Assembly (NCBI GenBank): GCA_041447175.1
Contig: CP166960.1
Span: forward strand, 631,365 to 695,364
Length of the DNA stretch: 64,000 nt
Source: Candidatus Bathyarchaeia archaeon
GTDB lineage: Archaea > Thermoproteota > Bathyarchaeia > Bathyarchaeales > Bathycorpusculaceae
Direction of reading: 5' to 3'
Within the stretch, counting starts at the first letter, position 1. Every line of letters starts with the position of its first letter. A program made the translations under genes and the position numbers. Shown here piece by piece: positions 1 to 7,511 of the stretch. Below the pieces are notes generated by a model that saw nothing but the letters and a program-made list of their open reading frames with translations, made no database searches and was not told where the DNA came from.

Positions 1-1
1 C

Positions 2-322
2 TTCAAAATCGAAAACATCACACATAAGCAGTCCGAGCTTTTCCTCAACTGTTGGCAGCATAACTTGGACTGGGCAGAGACTTTCCTCAACGAGTACTTC
101 GTGACAAAGGCGCATTTTGGCAAAGGCTTTGTTATGAAACGTGTCCTCTCCTACGGCGTAAAACAAGCCTGCAGCTTGCTTGAAACGTGCGAACAGAAAT
201 ACGACTACAACCTGCCCGCCATGATAAAAGACGCGCGAGAAGGCAAATATCCCATGTCAAAACCCATCCGTGCCATCACAAAAATACTGTCTGTAAGAGG
301 AATAAAAGCCTTGAGCGCATAG
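2..322 (+). CDS. C-terminal part of an unrecognised protein (5' end outside window)
   Basis: The reading frame is open from base 2 and ends with TAG at 320-322, giving about 106 residues of a C-terminus. An internal ATG at 65 exists, but coding continues upstream without a stop, so this is a truncated gene and not an 85-residue protein. The visible part is mixed alpha-helical and basic near its end (KPIRAITKILSVRGIKALSA), without cysteine motifs or membrane segments. I do not recognise the family. A T-rich stretch (about 328-356) follows the stop and could serve as an archaeal terminator. Confidence 0.6.
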   Translation, partial: FKIENITHKQSELFLNCWQHNLDWAETFLNEYFVTKAHFGKGFVMKRVLSYGVKQACSLLETCEQKYDYNLPAMIKDAREGKYPMSKPIRAITKILSVRGIKALSA

Positions 323-640
323 TCCCTTTCCTTTTTTTGTTTTTCTTTCCTTTTTGATGTGGAACTGCGTTGACTAAGATTCTGCATGGACTTGCTAAAT
401 GCCTTTTGCTCCATTAACCAAGCATACCCTCCAACATATTCTCAGCAGACCTGTCAACTCCCAAGCGCCATGCGGCTAAGCCCTTGCTTTTGCTCTCACT
501 TTAAGGGCTGCATCTGGTAGAAGACTTCACGCTGCTTGGTTCTAAAAGAACAACTTTTTCTTTGCTACCCCCAAGAGGGGTTGACCGCCTCTGCTAAAAA
601 CGGGCGTTGCTGTTTTGTTTTTCGGTGAGGGTATGGTTGG
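323..640. other. Intergenic, no supported gene
   Basis: After a T-rich tract just behind the first gene, I see no reading frame with a ribosome binding site and no RNA-like fold. Several short pyrimidine runs occur. It appears non-coding. Confidence 0.5.
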
Positions 641-745
641 TTATTTGATGCGTCTTCTTTTTGAGAAGATGTACTCGATGAAGGCTATGCCAATGGAGCC
701 TGCACCCAACGAAACCCACATCATAGTTGAAGCTATGTCAAACAT
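641..745 (-). CDS. Predicted 34-residue single-span membrane miniprotein
   Basis: ATG at 745, TAA ending at 641. The product begins MFDIASTMMWVSLGAGSIGI, continues with one hydrophobic helix of about 22 residues and ends in a basic KRRRIK tail, the usual topology of a tail-in single-span membrane peptide. A GGTGA sequence lies 5 nt before the ATG (751-755), and a TTAAAT box about 40 nt further upstream could be its TATA element. No family is recognised. The clean hydrophobic helix followed by a positive tail, and the good ribosome binding site, are the evidence; it could still be chance. Confidence 0.45.
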   Translation of the reverse strand: MFDIASTMMWVSLGAGSIGIAFIEYIFSKRRRIK

Positions 746-829
746 TTAGGTCACCTTGATTTTGCTGGTGATGTAAACGGCGTGATTTAAGTTTTTAGCT
801 TCAACAAGGGGGTTTTGCATGTTTGATGC

Positions 830-928
830 TTATTCGGTGTCGGTTTTTTTGTCCAAATCTAAACTCATTACGCAGGCAAATGTTTGCTTTTGTTTCTGAG
901 TTTTGGCTGGTTGTTTATGTGTTCCCAT
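830..928 (-). CDS. Possible 32-residue basic small protein
   Basis: ATG at 928 with AAGGAG centred about 10 nt upstream. The product is lysine/threonine/glutamine rich with one cysteine and has no recognisable domain. It lies upstream of, and on the same strand as, the membrane miniprotein at 641-745, so the two may be co-transcribed. The only support is the ribosome binding site and its position. Confidence 0.25.
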   Translation of the reverse strand: MGTHKQPAKTQKQKQTFACVMSLDLDKKTDTE

Positions 929-1073
929 TTCTCTGTCTCCTTCAGCAGAGTATGTGTGGAGGAAGCGGTTGGCTTTATGTGTGTAGCTTTTTGTTTTGAC
1001 AAACCCAAAGCGGCTTGTCGCAAGCGAAACCTCTATATTGTTAAATGGAAATTCTTTTCGAACAAACATTTGT

Positions 1074-1151
1074 GGGCCCGTGGCTCAGTCAGGCTAGAGC
1101 GGAGGACTCTTAATCCTTAGGTCGCGGGTTCAACTCCCGTCGGGCCCGCCA
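1074..1151 (+). tRNA. tRNA-Lys (anticodon CTT)
   Basis: The acceptor arm GGGCCCG pairs with CGGGCCC; the D-arm, a GAGGA/TCCTT anticodon stem with loop CTCTTAA (anticodon CTT), and a T-arm with TTCAA are all present. Discriminator base G1148 is followed by an encoded CCA (1149-1151). No intron is seen. A partial copy of its 3' end occurs at 6489-6503. Confidence 0.97.
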
Positions 1152-1490
1152 CACACGCCAAACTTATCCCGTTTCTGCCTATTTTTCCAGCCAGCGTAGC
1201 CCAGTCAGATTAAGCTCCGACTGAGTGAATCCCGAACTTTCAGGTCAGGTTTTCTAAGTCGAAGTTGAAGAGGCTGCCTGCCCAGATGAGTTGAAAGGGC
1301 TACTATTCTTTAACTGTTATTTGATGCGGTTGCTCTTGGGATGTTACCTAAAGACGTGGCTGTAAAATTGACTGAATTCCATGTTTCCAAGCATAAGGTT
1401 AGCCCGGTTGTTGAGCGGCGTGGGTGGTGCTGGGCCATGACAGGCTTCGGTGTAGACGCTTACAACGCATCAGAGAAAGATTTTCTCGTT
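1152..1490. other. Spacer after tRNA-Lys; weak reading frame only
   Basis: A plus-strand frame from 1341 overlaps the 3' end of the PAP2-DedA gene by about 60 nt; it has no ribosome binding site and no recognisable motif, so I do not call it. If the 15-nt repeat at 6489 marks an insertion, this would be the left edge of the inserted segment. Confidence 0.4.
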
Positions 1491-2867
1491 CTAAGAGTGC
1501 CATTTTTTGAATTTCCAACTTATCAGAATAACCACTGCAATAATTGCCAGTAGTATCAGAACGGGCAAGTTGTATCCTGCAATTAATTCTCCAATGTAAG
1601 CGTAGAGCAGGCACCTTGGCACCGCACCGATAAATGTAATCACAGCGAACTTGGCAACTTTAGTCTTAGCCAAACCGGACAGATACGAGACTGCATCAAA
1701 GGGCACTAAGGGAATAATTCTGCCAAACAATATTGCCCAAGAACCCCACTTGTTAAACCATTGGTTCATAGATGTTAAAGTGCTCTCTTTAACAAAGCGC
1801 TTCACTAAAGGCTGTCCACCCAATCGTGCGATATAGAAGCAGATTACTGCACCCACCGTTGACCCTAACGACCCAAAGAAAGCTACACTAAGCGGGCTCA
1901 TAGTCATTCCAGCGAACGCTAAGAAAACCTCATTTGGAATTGGCGACAGCACTGAAGAAATAATCATTGCAGTAACTAATCCGATTGGTCCATAAACTGC
2001 CATCCAACCCTTACAAGTAACTATTATAAAATTTACAAACCCTTGAAAACTATCAACGAATGAGGAAAAAATCGGCGAAATACCTGGTGAGCCACTAATC
2101 CCTAAATGAAGTTGGAGCAGCTGTAAACTAAGTAAGCCTATTGCAACGATTATGCCTATGCAAAAAAGGATGCTCGATATTTTGTTGAACTTTTCTGACG
2201 CGGTTTTTACTTCGGCGGTTAGAAGTTTAAAGATTAGGATAGAAAAGGTAAGCCAGCAAATACCAAGCAAACACCCGCCTAAAACATCGCTAAACCAGTG
2301 AACGTTAAGATATATCCTATCAAAACCAACCACTAAAACCATTGAAACTGCCAAAGCAACTGCTGCCTTGGCTCGAGGGGTTTTCCAATGTTGCCAAGCA
2401 ATGTAGGCAAGCAAACCAAAGAAGACTATGCCTCCAACAGTATGGTAGCTTGGAAAAGAATAACCCGAATCAACAACTACCATGTTTACAGGTCGGGGCG
2501 ATTGAACCAATGATTTGAAGCCGGCAACCAGGATAGCTTCCCCGCCCATGGCGCCAAGCAGTAAGAGACTTTGTAGCCTGTAGTTCTTGTAGAAAAGATA
2601 ACTCGCAGTAACTAAACTTGCAACGAGTAAACTGTAAGTGTTAAAGGCATATGAGATTCCAATGGCTGCGGTCGTTGCCCACCCGGACTGTATTGTAGGC
2701 ACCCAACTGTTGACTGCAAGGTCAAATCCCCTCAAATGACCTCTAAGAAGTAAGACAAAGAGGAAAGCAACAAGAAAGGCTAGGCAAAGGGCTAAATATT
2801 TTTTGTTGTCGCTAATTACTTCGAGTGTGCGAGAACTCTTCACTTTGGGAACGCCTGTAATTTCCAT
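1491..2867 (-). CDS. PAP2 phosphatase-DedA (VTT) fusion membrane protein
   Basis: This polytopic membrane protein has two domains. The N-terminal half carries the PAP2 (lipid phosphatase) motifs: KSLVQSPRP (about residues 117-125), PSYH in place of the usual PSGH, and RIYLNVHWFSD with the third-motif Arg, His and Asp. The C-terminal about 190 residues form a DedA/SNARE-associated domain with GSLGSTVGAVICFYIARLGG and FGRIIPLVPFDAVSYLSG. PAP2 enzymes remove phosphate from polyprenyl or other lipid (pyro)phosphates, and some DedA proteins are polyprenyl-phosphate translocases, so a fused dephosphorylate-and-flip function is plausible but inferred. Domain order is PAP2 first. The ATG at 2867 lies only about 14 nt from a TATA-like box (2877-2886); a GTG at 2843 would fit that promoter better, so the start is uncertain. 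Confidence 0.88.
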   Translation of the reverse strand: MEITGVPKVKSSRTLEVISDNKKYLALCLAFLVAFLFVLLLRGHLRGFDLAVNSWVPTIQSGWATTAAIGISYAFNTYSLLVASLVTASYLFYKNYRLQSLLLLGAMGGEAILVAGFKSLVQSPRPVNMVVVDSGYSFPSYHTVGGIVFFGLLAYIAWQHWKTPRAKAAVALAVSMVLVVGFDRIYLNVHWFSDVLGGCLLGICWLTFSILIFKLLTAEVKTASEKFNKISSILFCIGIIVAIGLLSLQLLQLHLGISGSPGISPIFSSFVDSFQGFVNFIIVTCKGWMAVYGPIGLVTAMIISSVLSPIPNEVFLAFAGMTMSPLSVAFFGSLGSTVGAVICFYIARLGGQPLVKRFVKESTLTSMNQWFNKWGSWAILFGRIIPLVPFDAVSYLSGLAKTKVAKFAVITFIGAVPRCLLYAYIGELIAGYNLPVLILLAIIAVVILISWKFKKWHS

Positions 2868-2889
2868 CTATGCATGAAATAAAAGGCAC

Positions 2890-2906
2890 GCTCACTCAGA
2901 AGGAGT
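2890..2906 (-). promoter_or_regulatory. ACTC-N9-GAGT element, copy E1 (PAP2-DedA promoter)
   Basis: On the minus strand the 17-mer is ACTCCTTCTGAGTGAGC, followed after 5 nt by the TATA-like TTTTATTT. It is nearly identical to copy E2 (3964-3980) and related to E3 and E4. Position directly upstream of TATA/BRE is where archaeal activators often bind. The binding protein is not known; the neighbouring winged-helix protein is the obvious candidate. Confidence 0.6.
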
Positions 2907-2929
2907 CTAAAAAACGAATCCTTGAATGC

Positions 2930-3226
2930 TTATGTTCTTGGTCCAAGCCTGCTGAATCTGAGCTGTCCTATGTATTTTAGTATCCAACGAACAAGCTCAT
3001 CGTAAGCTTGGATGCCCTCAGGGGTCAAATAGACGATGCCTTCGTCGTCTAACTTGACAAAGCCTTTGCCAGACATCCAAGTGAGATATTTAACTAAGCG
3101 GTCATACGACAGCCCTGTAACTGTAGCCAGCGCGGTTCTGTTGAGGTTCTTTTTCTCTTTCAGCGCCTCAATTATTCGGGCGATGACGTAGAGGTCAAGC
3201 TTGGAACTCTGCTCTCTCGAACTCAA
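2930..3226 (-). CDS. Winged-helix DNA-binding protein, copy A
   Basis: A 98-residue protein with a single winged-helix fold: helices around YVIARIIEALKEKK, LNRTALATVTGLSYDRLVKY as helix-turn-helix, and a wing at DDEGIVYLTPEG. It starts with TTG inside the last codons of the membrane gene (32-nt overlap in another frame), implying translational coupling. The paralogue at 10175-10471 shares the same length, TTG start, overlap and closing SRLGPRT/PRLRLRT sequence. The family resembles archaeal transcription regulators that use a membrane partner; the ligand is unknown. It probably controls the neighbouring promoters with ACTC-N9-GAGT elements (inference). Confidence 0.85.
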   Translation of the reverse strand: MSSREQSSKLDLYVIARIIEALKEKKNLNRTALATVTGLSYDRLVKYLTWMSGKGFVKLDDEGIVYLTPEGIQAYDELVRWILKYIGQLRFSRLGPRT

Positions 3227-3866
3227 CGCTAAACCACCGCAACTCCCAAACTAACATGTCTAAAGCGCGTAATTCTCTATAGCGCTTCAAAAGGTCGTTA
3301 CCGAGCGCAAAGGCTACAACTAAGACCGCGATTAAGCCCCAAAATAGGGCGCCTACCCACACCAACTGATTGAGAAATATTAGGGTTAAGCCATTCCATG
3401 CAAGTTCAAATGCGGCAAATGTGACAACTAAGTAAGTCCCGGCTTTAAACATGCCATAGATCATGTAGCCAAGTCTTCCGATAGTAATGTCTTCTAGAGT
3501 TTTTTCCCAGTCCATATCTCCCAAAAGTTTGAGTGTGGCTGAAAAGCCCTTGGTAATTTCAGGTCTCCATTCACCTTCTTTTACGGCGTTGATTTGTTTG
3601 CGCATGTAGAATCCGCCGCATGCAAGTCCCGCTATGGGAATAAGCAGTGACAAAAAGGCGACAACAACGAACATGGTGCTGTTAAGAACAAGCTCTAACT
3701 CGTAGATTTGAAATACCGTAAGAACTGCCAAGAAAACAGCTATAGAACTACCGACGATAACTACAAATTTTTTTAGAGATTTCGCTAAGGCATTATACTT
3801 TTTTATGTGGTCGAGTGTTTCCATTAATTCAGCTACTTTTGATGCGACCCGCTCCTCTGTCACCAT
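3195..3866 (-). CDS. Four-span membrane protein coupled to winged-helix regulator, copy A
   Basis: A 223-residue protein with a conserved soluble N-terminus (VAELMETLDHIKKYNAL), two hydrophobic hairpins (about residues 33-55 and 63-90, then about 135-160 and 168-192) and a conserved C-terminal tail WELRWFSVEFERAEF. The paralogue at 9508-10200 matches in both termini and in membrane layout, showing that the tails, which face the cytoplasm if the helix count is even, are the constrained part. It precedes and overlaps the winged-helix gene. A sensor or sequestering partner for that regulator is my inference; no enzyme motif is visible. Confidence 0.82.
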   Translation of the reverse strand: MVTEERVASKVAELMETLDHIKKYNALAKSLKKFVVIVGSSIAVFLAVLTVFQIYELELVLNSTMFVVVAFLSLLIPIAGLACGGFYMRKQINAVKEGEWRPEITKGFSATLKLLGDMDWEKTLEDITIGRLGYMIYGMFKAGTYLVVTFAAFELAWNGLTLIFLNQLVWVGALFWGLIAVLVVAFALGNDLLKRYRELRALDMLVWELRWFSVEFERAEFQA

Positions 3867-3963
3867 ACGACCTCACAATTCAATGGGTGTATCGTTAAGC
3901 TAACTTTTATGAATCTTAAGCCTTAACGTATACAGAATAGTTTACTTTTGGGATATAAGGGAG

Positions 3964-3980
3964 ACTCCTTCCGAGTGAGT
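3964..3980. promoter_or_regulatory. ACTC-N9-GAGT element, copy E2 (divergent promoters)
   Basis: ACTCCTTCCGAGTGAGT lies between the divergent membrane gene (minus) and flippase-like gene (plus). On the minus strand it is followed after 5 nt by the TATA-like TTATATCCC; on the plus strand AATACATATAG follows. It could therefore act on both promoters. The half-sites ACTC/GAGT and the inner TC/GA are symmetric. Confidence 0.62.
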
Positions 3981-4053
3981 AATTAATACATATAGCATTT
4001 CCAAAGAAATACTGTCCAGGAAAGACGCATTTAATCAACTGTGGGTTGACAAT

Positions 4054-5157
4054 TTGAAGTCGTCTCTTAAAGTACTCTTACAAGTAGTCGTAATGGCAAT
4101 TATGATTGCTGCTCTGCTTTGGTACGTGGGCACGCAGGTCCCAGCAGATTTCAAACCCCAAGAAGCCACAATTATAAGAGGCGTTGATTTCATCTACAGC
4201 AAAATATTAACCGTTGACATAACGTTCTTGTTGCTTGCTTTTTTGATGTATTTTGGGATAAACGTTCTTTTCGCTGTTAGGCTTAGAAGAGTGCTTAGCA
4301 AGAATGGAGTTAGAACCTCGTTTGGCAAAACACTGCTTGCTCAATATGCAGGTATGCTTACTAGTGACGTGACGCCTGGTCGCTCAGGATACATTCTGAC
4401 GCCCGTCTACTTGCGAGACCAAGACGTACCTACCTCCAAAAGTCTCTCCAGTATTCTTGGGATTCAAACATTTGAGTTTCTCATAAAAGTCGCAGGTGGG
4501 GTTGGCGCGGTAATTTTGTTAGCTACAACAGTTCCCATAAGCACATGGAATACGATTTTTCCCACTCAGATAGGCGGAGTAAACATTGGTTTGCTTGTTG
4601 CCATTTTAGGTATAAGTTTAATGTTAGTCGGTGCAAGTGTTCTCGCGGCTTTTACTTGGTCTAAGAGAGCTATCTCTATTTTTGATCGCATTGCTAACTG
4701 GAGGTTTCTTAAACGATTCACTGGTGGTTTAATTGGTAAACTGGAAGAATACAAAGAAAGCTCAGGTGCAACAAGCAAAGCAATCCCTGAAATAGTGTTC
4801 TTGACCATAGCTTGTTGGGTCCTTAAGGGTTTTGAATGGTGGTTCTTAGGATATGCACTTGGGATTTCACAGTTAACTGGTGCGTGGTGGCTAGCCTTTT
4901 TCCTAATTCATCCACTGGTTACCGCGCTTGCCTTTATACCTATAACCCCCGCAGGTATAGGCGTACAGGAATTCGGAATCGTTGGAATTCTTGGTCTTCT
5001 CGGCGTTGCAGCACCGATAGCAACGGTATTTGCGTTACTTGCAAGAGGTCTATTAATCTTTGAGGACATAGCAGGTGTACCACAAATCGTGAAGTCAACA
5101 AGCTTACTCTTTAATAAGAAAAAACCAGAAACGGAACTAACAAGGCAAGTTGGGTAA
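4054..5157 (+). CDS. LPG synthase TM-region/AglD-type flippase-like membrane protein
   Basis: The 367-residue product has about 8 membrane segments and the hallmarks of the lysylphosphatidylglycerol-synthase transmembrane family (UPF0104): RLRRVLSKNG, QYAGMLTSDVTPGRSG near residues 99-115, and ITPAGIGVQEFG near residue 300, a pattern also seen in archaeal AglD relatives. These domains are linked to lipid or lipid-linked sugar translocation, without the aminoacyl-transferase domain here. Start is TTG. The promoter carries element E2, shared with the divergent membrane/winged-helix pair. The specific substrate cannot be read from the sequence. Confidence 0.85.
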   Translation: MKSSLKVLLQVVVMAIMIAALLWYVGTQVPADFKPQEATIIRGVDFIYSKILTVDITFLLLAFLMYFGINVLFAVRLRRVLSKNGVRTSFGKTLLAQYAGMLTSDVTPGRSGYILTPVYLRDQDVPTSKSLSSILGIQTFEFLIKVAGGVGAVILLATTVPISTWNTIFPTQIGGVNIGLLVAILGISLMLVGASVLAAFTWSKRAISIFDRIANWRFLKRFTGGLIGKLEEYKESSGATSKAIPEIVFLTIACWVLKGFEWWFLGYALGISQLTGAWWLAFFLIHPLVTALAFIPITPAGIGVQEFGIVGILGLLGVAAPIATVFALLARGLLIFEDIAGVPQIVKSTSLLFNKKKPETELTRQVG

Positions 5158-5163
5158 GCATCC

Positions 5164-5187
5164 AAAAAAGGCAAAAACTGCTTTTTT
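5164..5187 (+). terminator. Hairpin with T-tract after flippase-like gene
   Basis: Six A residues and GCA pair with TGC and six T residues around an AAAAC loop, with one bulged G. It lies 7 nt after the stop codon. The T-run alone would suit archaeal termination. Confidence 0.35.
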
Positions 5188-5600
5188 GACTAAAGTATGC
5201 CTACATCCATAGATCGTACTTTGATATTATCGTATTTAGGCTCTCAAGCCATTAATTTATAGTTACGGCTTTTTTTGATTTATTTTTGGCTTGTTTGTAG
5301 GAATTGTAAGCGTGTTGTTGAGTGGCATATCTGGTGATAAGCTATAGCAAGCTTTGGCGTCGACTCTGCAAAACATCAAAGAACTGACTCTATTTTTATG
5401 GTCTGCTAAAATCATCATCACTCTTTTCGTCAGACGATGTCGGCAACATCATTCCCCTGCCTCAAATGTTGAAGTTAAAAAAAATTATAAAAAATTGTAA
5501 GAAAAAAAATTAATTCAACTCGAAATTGTACTATCGAAACTTTTAAACCGATATTAATTCAAGGCTATTATGGCTGGTCAACTGGAGAGAAAAACAGGTT
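5188..5600. other. Intergenic region upstream of TrmB regulator
   Basis: No reading frame with support. The last 130 nt are very A/T-rich; a TTTTAAA box near 5540 with a start about 30 nt later would make a reasonable promoter for the gene at 5601. Confidence 0.4.
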
Positions 5601-6428
5601 ATGGAAGATACTGCCCATACACTAAGTGAATTGGGGCTAAATAAAATACAGATTAAGCTACTTCTGACGCTATGCAGGTTTGATTACATATCAGTAAAAG
5701 ACCTATCAAAAGAGACAAGCATTCATAGAGCCCAAATCTACACGGCTCTAGAGGAACTGAAAGCATATGGACTAATCGAGAAAGAAATCGGAAAACCAAT
5801 ACAATATAGAGCTATTCAAATGTCCAAAATACTTGATATTTTACTTAGACGCAAAGTTGTTTGGATGTCGGATTTGCAAGAGGAAACTAAAGACCTGATA
5901 AAGAAAGTTAGTGATATAGAAGCTCAAAGAATGGAAAAGGAACAAGAGGACTACACCTTCACATTGATTAATGGGGTAGAAAATGCAGCCAGTATGTTTC
6001 GCCGTTGGATTGAGAATTCAAGGACAGTTGATTTTGTGGTAAATTTTAAGCGGTATAGTCCTACTTGTTGCATACCTGGCTATATCGAAGAGATCTTTAG
6101 GGGTGCCCTATGCCAATTCAGAGAGGACGTAAAAGTAAGACTTGTAACCAGTTCACGTCCTGAAATTTTCAGGAACTGGTACTGGGAGGGCGCTAAGAAT
6201 CTGGAAAATCGGTTTGTATCTTTTAACGTTCCCATGGATATTGGGGTCTTTAATAAAGAGAGAGCCAGTTTGACAATTTATACTAAAAAACCAGATATGT
6301 TGAGAACCGATATGTCGGTCCTAACTTCAAATCACCCCTCTTTCGTACAAATGGTTCAAAACCATTTTGACCTTCTATGGAACAATTCAACAGCTACTCA
6401 AGAAGCAAACGACGCTTCTCCTAAATAA
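5601..6428 (+). CDS. TrmB-family transcriptional regulator
   Basis: A 275-residue protein. Residues about 8-65 form a winged helix (SELGLNKIQIKLLLTLCRFD, then SIHRAQIYTALEELKAYGLI), followed by a coiled-coil linker (about 85-115) and a C-terminal effector domain of the phospholipase-D-like type seen in TrmB proteins (PGYIEEIFRGALCQFREDVKVRLVTSS). TrmB proteins control sugar transport and metabolism, but no sugar transporter adjoins this one. It is similar in architecture to the protein at 50450-51262. The effector ligand is unknown. Confidence 0.85.
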   Translation: MEDTAHTLSELGLNKIQIKLLLTLCRFDYISVKDLSKETSIHRAQIYTALEELKAYGLIEKEIGKPIQYRAIQMSKILDILLRRKVVWMSDLQEETKDLIKKVSDIEAQRMEKEQEDYTFTLINGVENAASMFRRWIENSRTVDFVVNFKRYSPTCCIPGYIEEIFRGALCQFREDVKVRLVTSSRPEIFRNWYWEGAKNLENRFVSFNVPMDIGVFNKERASLTIYTKKPDMLRTDMSVLTSNHPSFVQMVQNHFDLLWNNSTATQEANDASPK

Positions 6429-6488
6429 CTATGAAATACACGTTTAGGCTCAAGACCAACAAGTTAAATTCGCCTGTAGTCCTTTAGT

Positions 6489-6503
6489 TCCCGTCAGGCC
6501 CGC
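6489..6503 (+). repeat. Partial copy of tRNA-Lys 3' end
   Basis: TCCCGTCAGGCCCGC matches 14 of 15 nt of the tRNA-Lys T-arm/acceptor (1135-1149), in the same orientation, 5.35 kb downstream. Such 3'-end copies can be attachment-site remnants of an element inserted at the tRNA. No integrase is visible between the two copies. Confidence 0.45.
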
Positions 6504-6605
6504 AAATTGCAACCCTGCTTCTCTACCTTTTTTGTTTGTTTTTTTCCTTGAGGCTTTTAAGGTTGCGCGACTATTGATGTTGTTACCTACATAGGGGTGT
6601 TTGAA

Positions 6606-7271
6606 TTGCAGGGTATCACGGTTATCGTTGGGGGATTTATGAGTGTGGACGGAAAGATAGCGCCTGCAAACAGGAACGGTCGAGAATTTACTCATTTCAT
6701 GACTCCTGAGCATACAAAAATTCTTCATGAAATCCGCTCCTCCGTTGATGCAGTTATCGTTGGAGTAGACACTGTTATAGCGGATGACCCTTCGCTAACG
6801 GTACGAGCAGTTCAGGGAAAAAATCCCCTCAGAATTGTGTTGGACAGCAATGCCCGAACACCCTTAAACTCAAAAATCCTAAACATTAACGAAGCACCAA
6901 CATTGATTGTGGTTTCAAAAAATGCGCCCCAAGAAAGGATTGCGGCTCTGAAAAGTAAAAACGTGGAAGTACTGGCGTCAAGTGCAGAGCGGTCAAAGGC
7001 ACTGCAGGAGTTGATGGACGCGCTGAAACCCCGTGGTGTGAAAAGGGTTCTTGTCGAAGGGGGCGCTGAAGTTCGGTGGAGCTTTTTTGAGAGAAAACTG
7101 GTGGATGAACTGTTTGTTTGGGTAATGCCTTACATTTGGGGCGGCAGAGATGCACCAACTTTGGTGGGTGGTTCGGGCTTTCTTAAAGCTGAATGCGCTG
7201 TCCCCTTGAAAGTCAAAAGTATGGAACAGGTTGAAGGCATATTGATTCTTTGGTTTTCAGTTGGAGCCTAA
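6606..7271 (+). CDS. Archaeal RibD-type pyrimidine reductase (riboflavin pathway)
   Basis: The product belongs to the RibD C-terminal/dihydrofolate-reductase-like family that reduces 2,5-diamino-6-ribosylamino-pyrimidinone 5'-phosphate with NADPH in riboflavin and deazaflavin synthesis. Visible motifs are GGFMSVDGKIA, AVIVGVDTVIADDPSLTVR, NPLRIVLDSNARTP, and EGGAEVRWSFFERKLVDELF near residue 155. There is no deaminase domain, as expected in archaea. I prefer TTG 6606 because GGGGTG lies 6 nt before it; a GTG at 6597 is the longer alternative. The next gene on the opposite strand overlaps its stop by 4 nt. Confidence 0.87.
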   Translation: MQGITVIVGGFMSVDGKIAPANRNGREFTHFMTPEHTKILHEIRSSVDAVIVGVDTVIADDPSLTVRAVQGKNPLRIVLDSNARTPLNSKILNINEAPTLIVVSKNAPQERIAALKSKNVEVLASSAERSKALQELMDALKPRGVKRVLVEGGAEVRWSFFERKLVDELFVWVMPYIWGGRDAPTLVGGSGFLKAECAVPLKVKSMEQVEGILILWFSVGA

Positions 7272-7486
7272 CTTTGGTTGTTTTTGAGTTTTTGTAATAA
7301 AGTGCTTTCAGTTGCGCCTCGTGCGTTTCGGTAGGACAGAAACGTTTCAACAAGCATATCCACGAAGTCCTCTAATTCGATGTTTTTCTCAGTATCACCT
7401 TCAAAAAGCGCTTTTGCTTCCTTGAGCCGCTTCAAGTTTTCCAGTGAAAACTCAACCGTTACTTTTCTGTTATGTTCGTTTGACAT
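7268..7486 (-). CDS. Small helical protein, possible RHH-like DNA-binding protein
   Basis: A 72-residue protein starting MSNEHNRKVTVEFSLENLKR; ATG is preceded by GAGGG at a good distance. The opening beta-like strand KVTVEFSLENLKRL followed by two helices (LEDFVDMLVETFLSYR) is reminiscent of ribbon-helix-helix folds, but I cannot confirm this. It is the last gene of a minus-strand cluster behind the TrpD-like gene (25-nt gap), so probably co-transcribed with it. Confidence 0.6.
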   Translation of the reverse strand: MSNEHNRKVTVEFSLENLKRLKEAKALFEGDTEKNIELEDFVDMLVETFLSYRNARGATESTLLQKLKNNQS

Positions 7487-7511
7487 TTTTTCCCTCAATT
7501 GCATGGCTTTT

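Noticed and set aside
1341-1553. 70-residue plus-strand frame at the PAP2-DedA gene end
   Set aside because: No start signal; partly antisense to a real gene.
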